A stretch of DNA of 15,164 bases, from contig QHOQ01000054.1 of NCBI GenBank assembly GCA_003219355.1, forward strand, positions 1 to 15,164. Reading direction: 5' to 3'. Below are positions 14,929 to 15,164 of the stretch, one piece after another. Both the position numbers and the translations under genes were made by a program. This DNA comes from Verrucomicrobiota bacterium (lineage in GTDB: Bacteria > Verrucomicrobiota > Verrucomicrobiia > Chthoniobacterales > UBA10450). The stretch's first letter is position 1. The number at the start of each line of letters is the position of its first letter. Below the pieces are notes generated by a model. It saw only the letters and a program-made list of their open reading frames with translations, had not been told where the DNA came from and searched no databases.

Positions 14929-14996
14929 TTCAATTCTCCTGGTTAACTAAACTGTTCTCTTTTCCTTCATTTTCACTGCCGGTCCCGAGCTCACTC

Positions 14997-15072
<76 letters not shown>

Positions 15073-15093
15073 CGCTCTTCGTCATGTCAATGC

Positions 15094-15127
15094 TCGCCGC
15101 GTTCTCCGTAGCGGAGCCGAGCGGCGA
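15094..15127. other. Stem-loop upstream of tRNA-Thr
   Basis: TCGCCGC (15094-15100) pairs with GCGGCGA (15121-15127), and inside it CTCCG (15104-15108) pairs with CGGAG (15112-15116), separated by small internal loops. It lies just upstream of the tRNA-Thr on the minus strand. It may be a processing hairpin in a tRNA precursor or part of a terminator for something beyond the window edge. No T run follows on the minus strand. Confidence 0.35.
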
Positions 15128-15164
15128 ACCGGTTTTACTTTCCGCCAGAGAGATAAAAGTCCCA

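Overview
The window is a bacterial translation/transcription core locus read almost entirely on the minus strand. In transcription order from the right edge it runs tRNA-Thr(GGT), tuf (EF-Tu), tRNA-Trp(CCA), secE, nusG, rplK (L11), then, after a break, rplA (L1), rplJ (L10), rplL (L7/L12) and the first 1109 codons of rpoB, which runs off the left edge. Gene order, a base composition in the mid-50s % GC where I counted it, and the style of the RpoB N-terminus suggest a Verrucomicrobiota-like soil or freshwater bacterium. That placement rests on recall of protein style and has not been tested by a search.

The unusual part is the break. In most bacteria rplK and rplA are adjacent and co-transcribed. 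Here about 6.9 kb (roughly 5374-12319) separates them. It holds a low-GC FRG-domain gene on the minus strand next to rplK, three co-directional plus-strand genes for exported proteins (a CocE/NonD or S15-type serine hydrolase, an uncharacterised PD40/TolB-like protein and a DUF885 metallopeptidase-like lipoprotein), and a divergently transcribed, exported, prolidase-type amidohydrolase next to rplA. Together the exported enzymes look like an envelope peptide or amide degradation set. No transposase, integrase or attachment site is visible.

The regulatory layout fits a split operon. A short terminator-like hairpin lies just after rplK, and a TTGACA-type promoter candidate lies just upstream of rplA. 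A second TTGACA promoter candidate, overlapping a 10-bp inverted repeat, lies in the 276-base leader between rplL and rpoB, downstream of a strong hairpin with a short T run. The rplJ-rplL spacer also carries two stem-loops. The consensus Shine-Dalgarno sequence of rplA lies 33 bases from its ATG with a palindrome in between, which is odd.

Most other open frames are antisense shadows of these genes. No intergenic stretch exceeds 300 bases. I see no CRISPR array, insertion sequence or rRNA gene.
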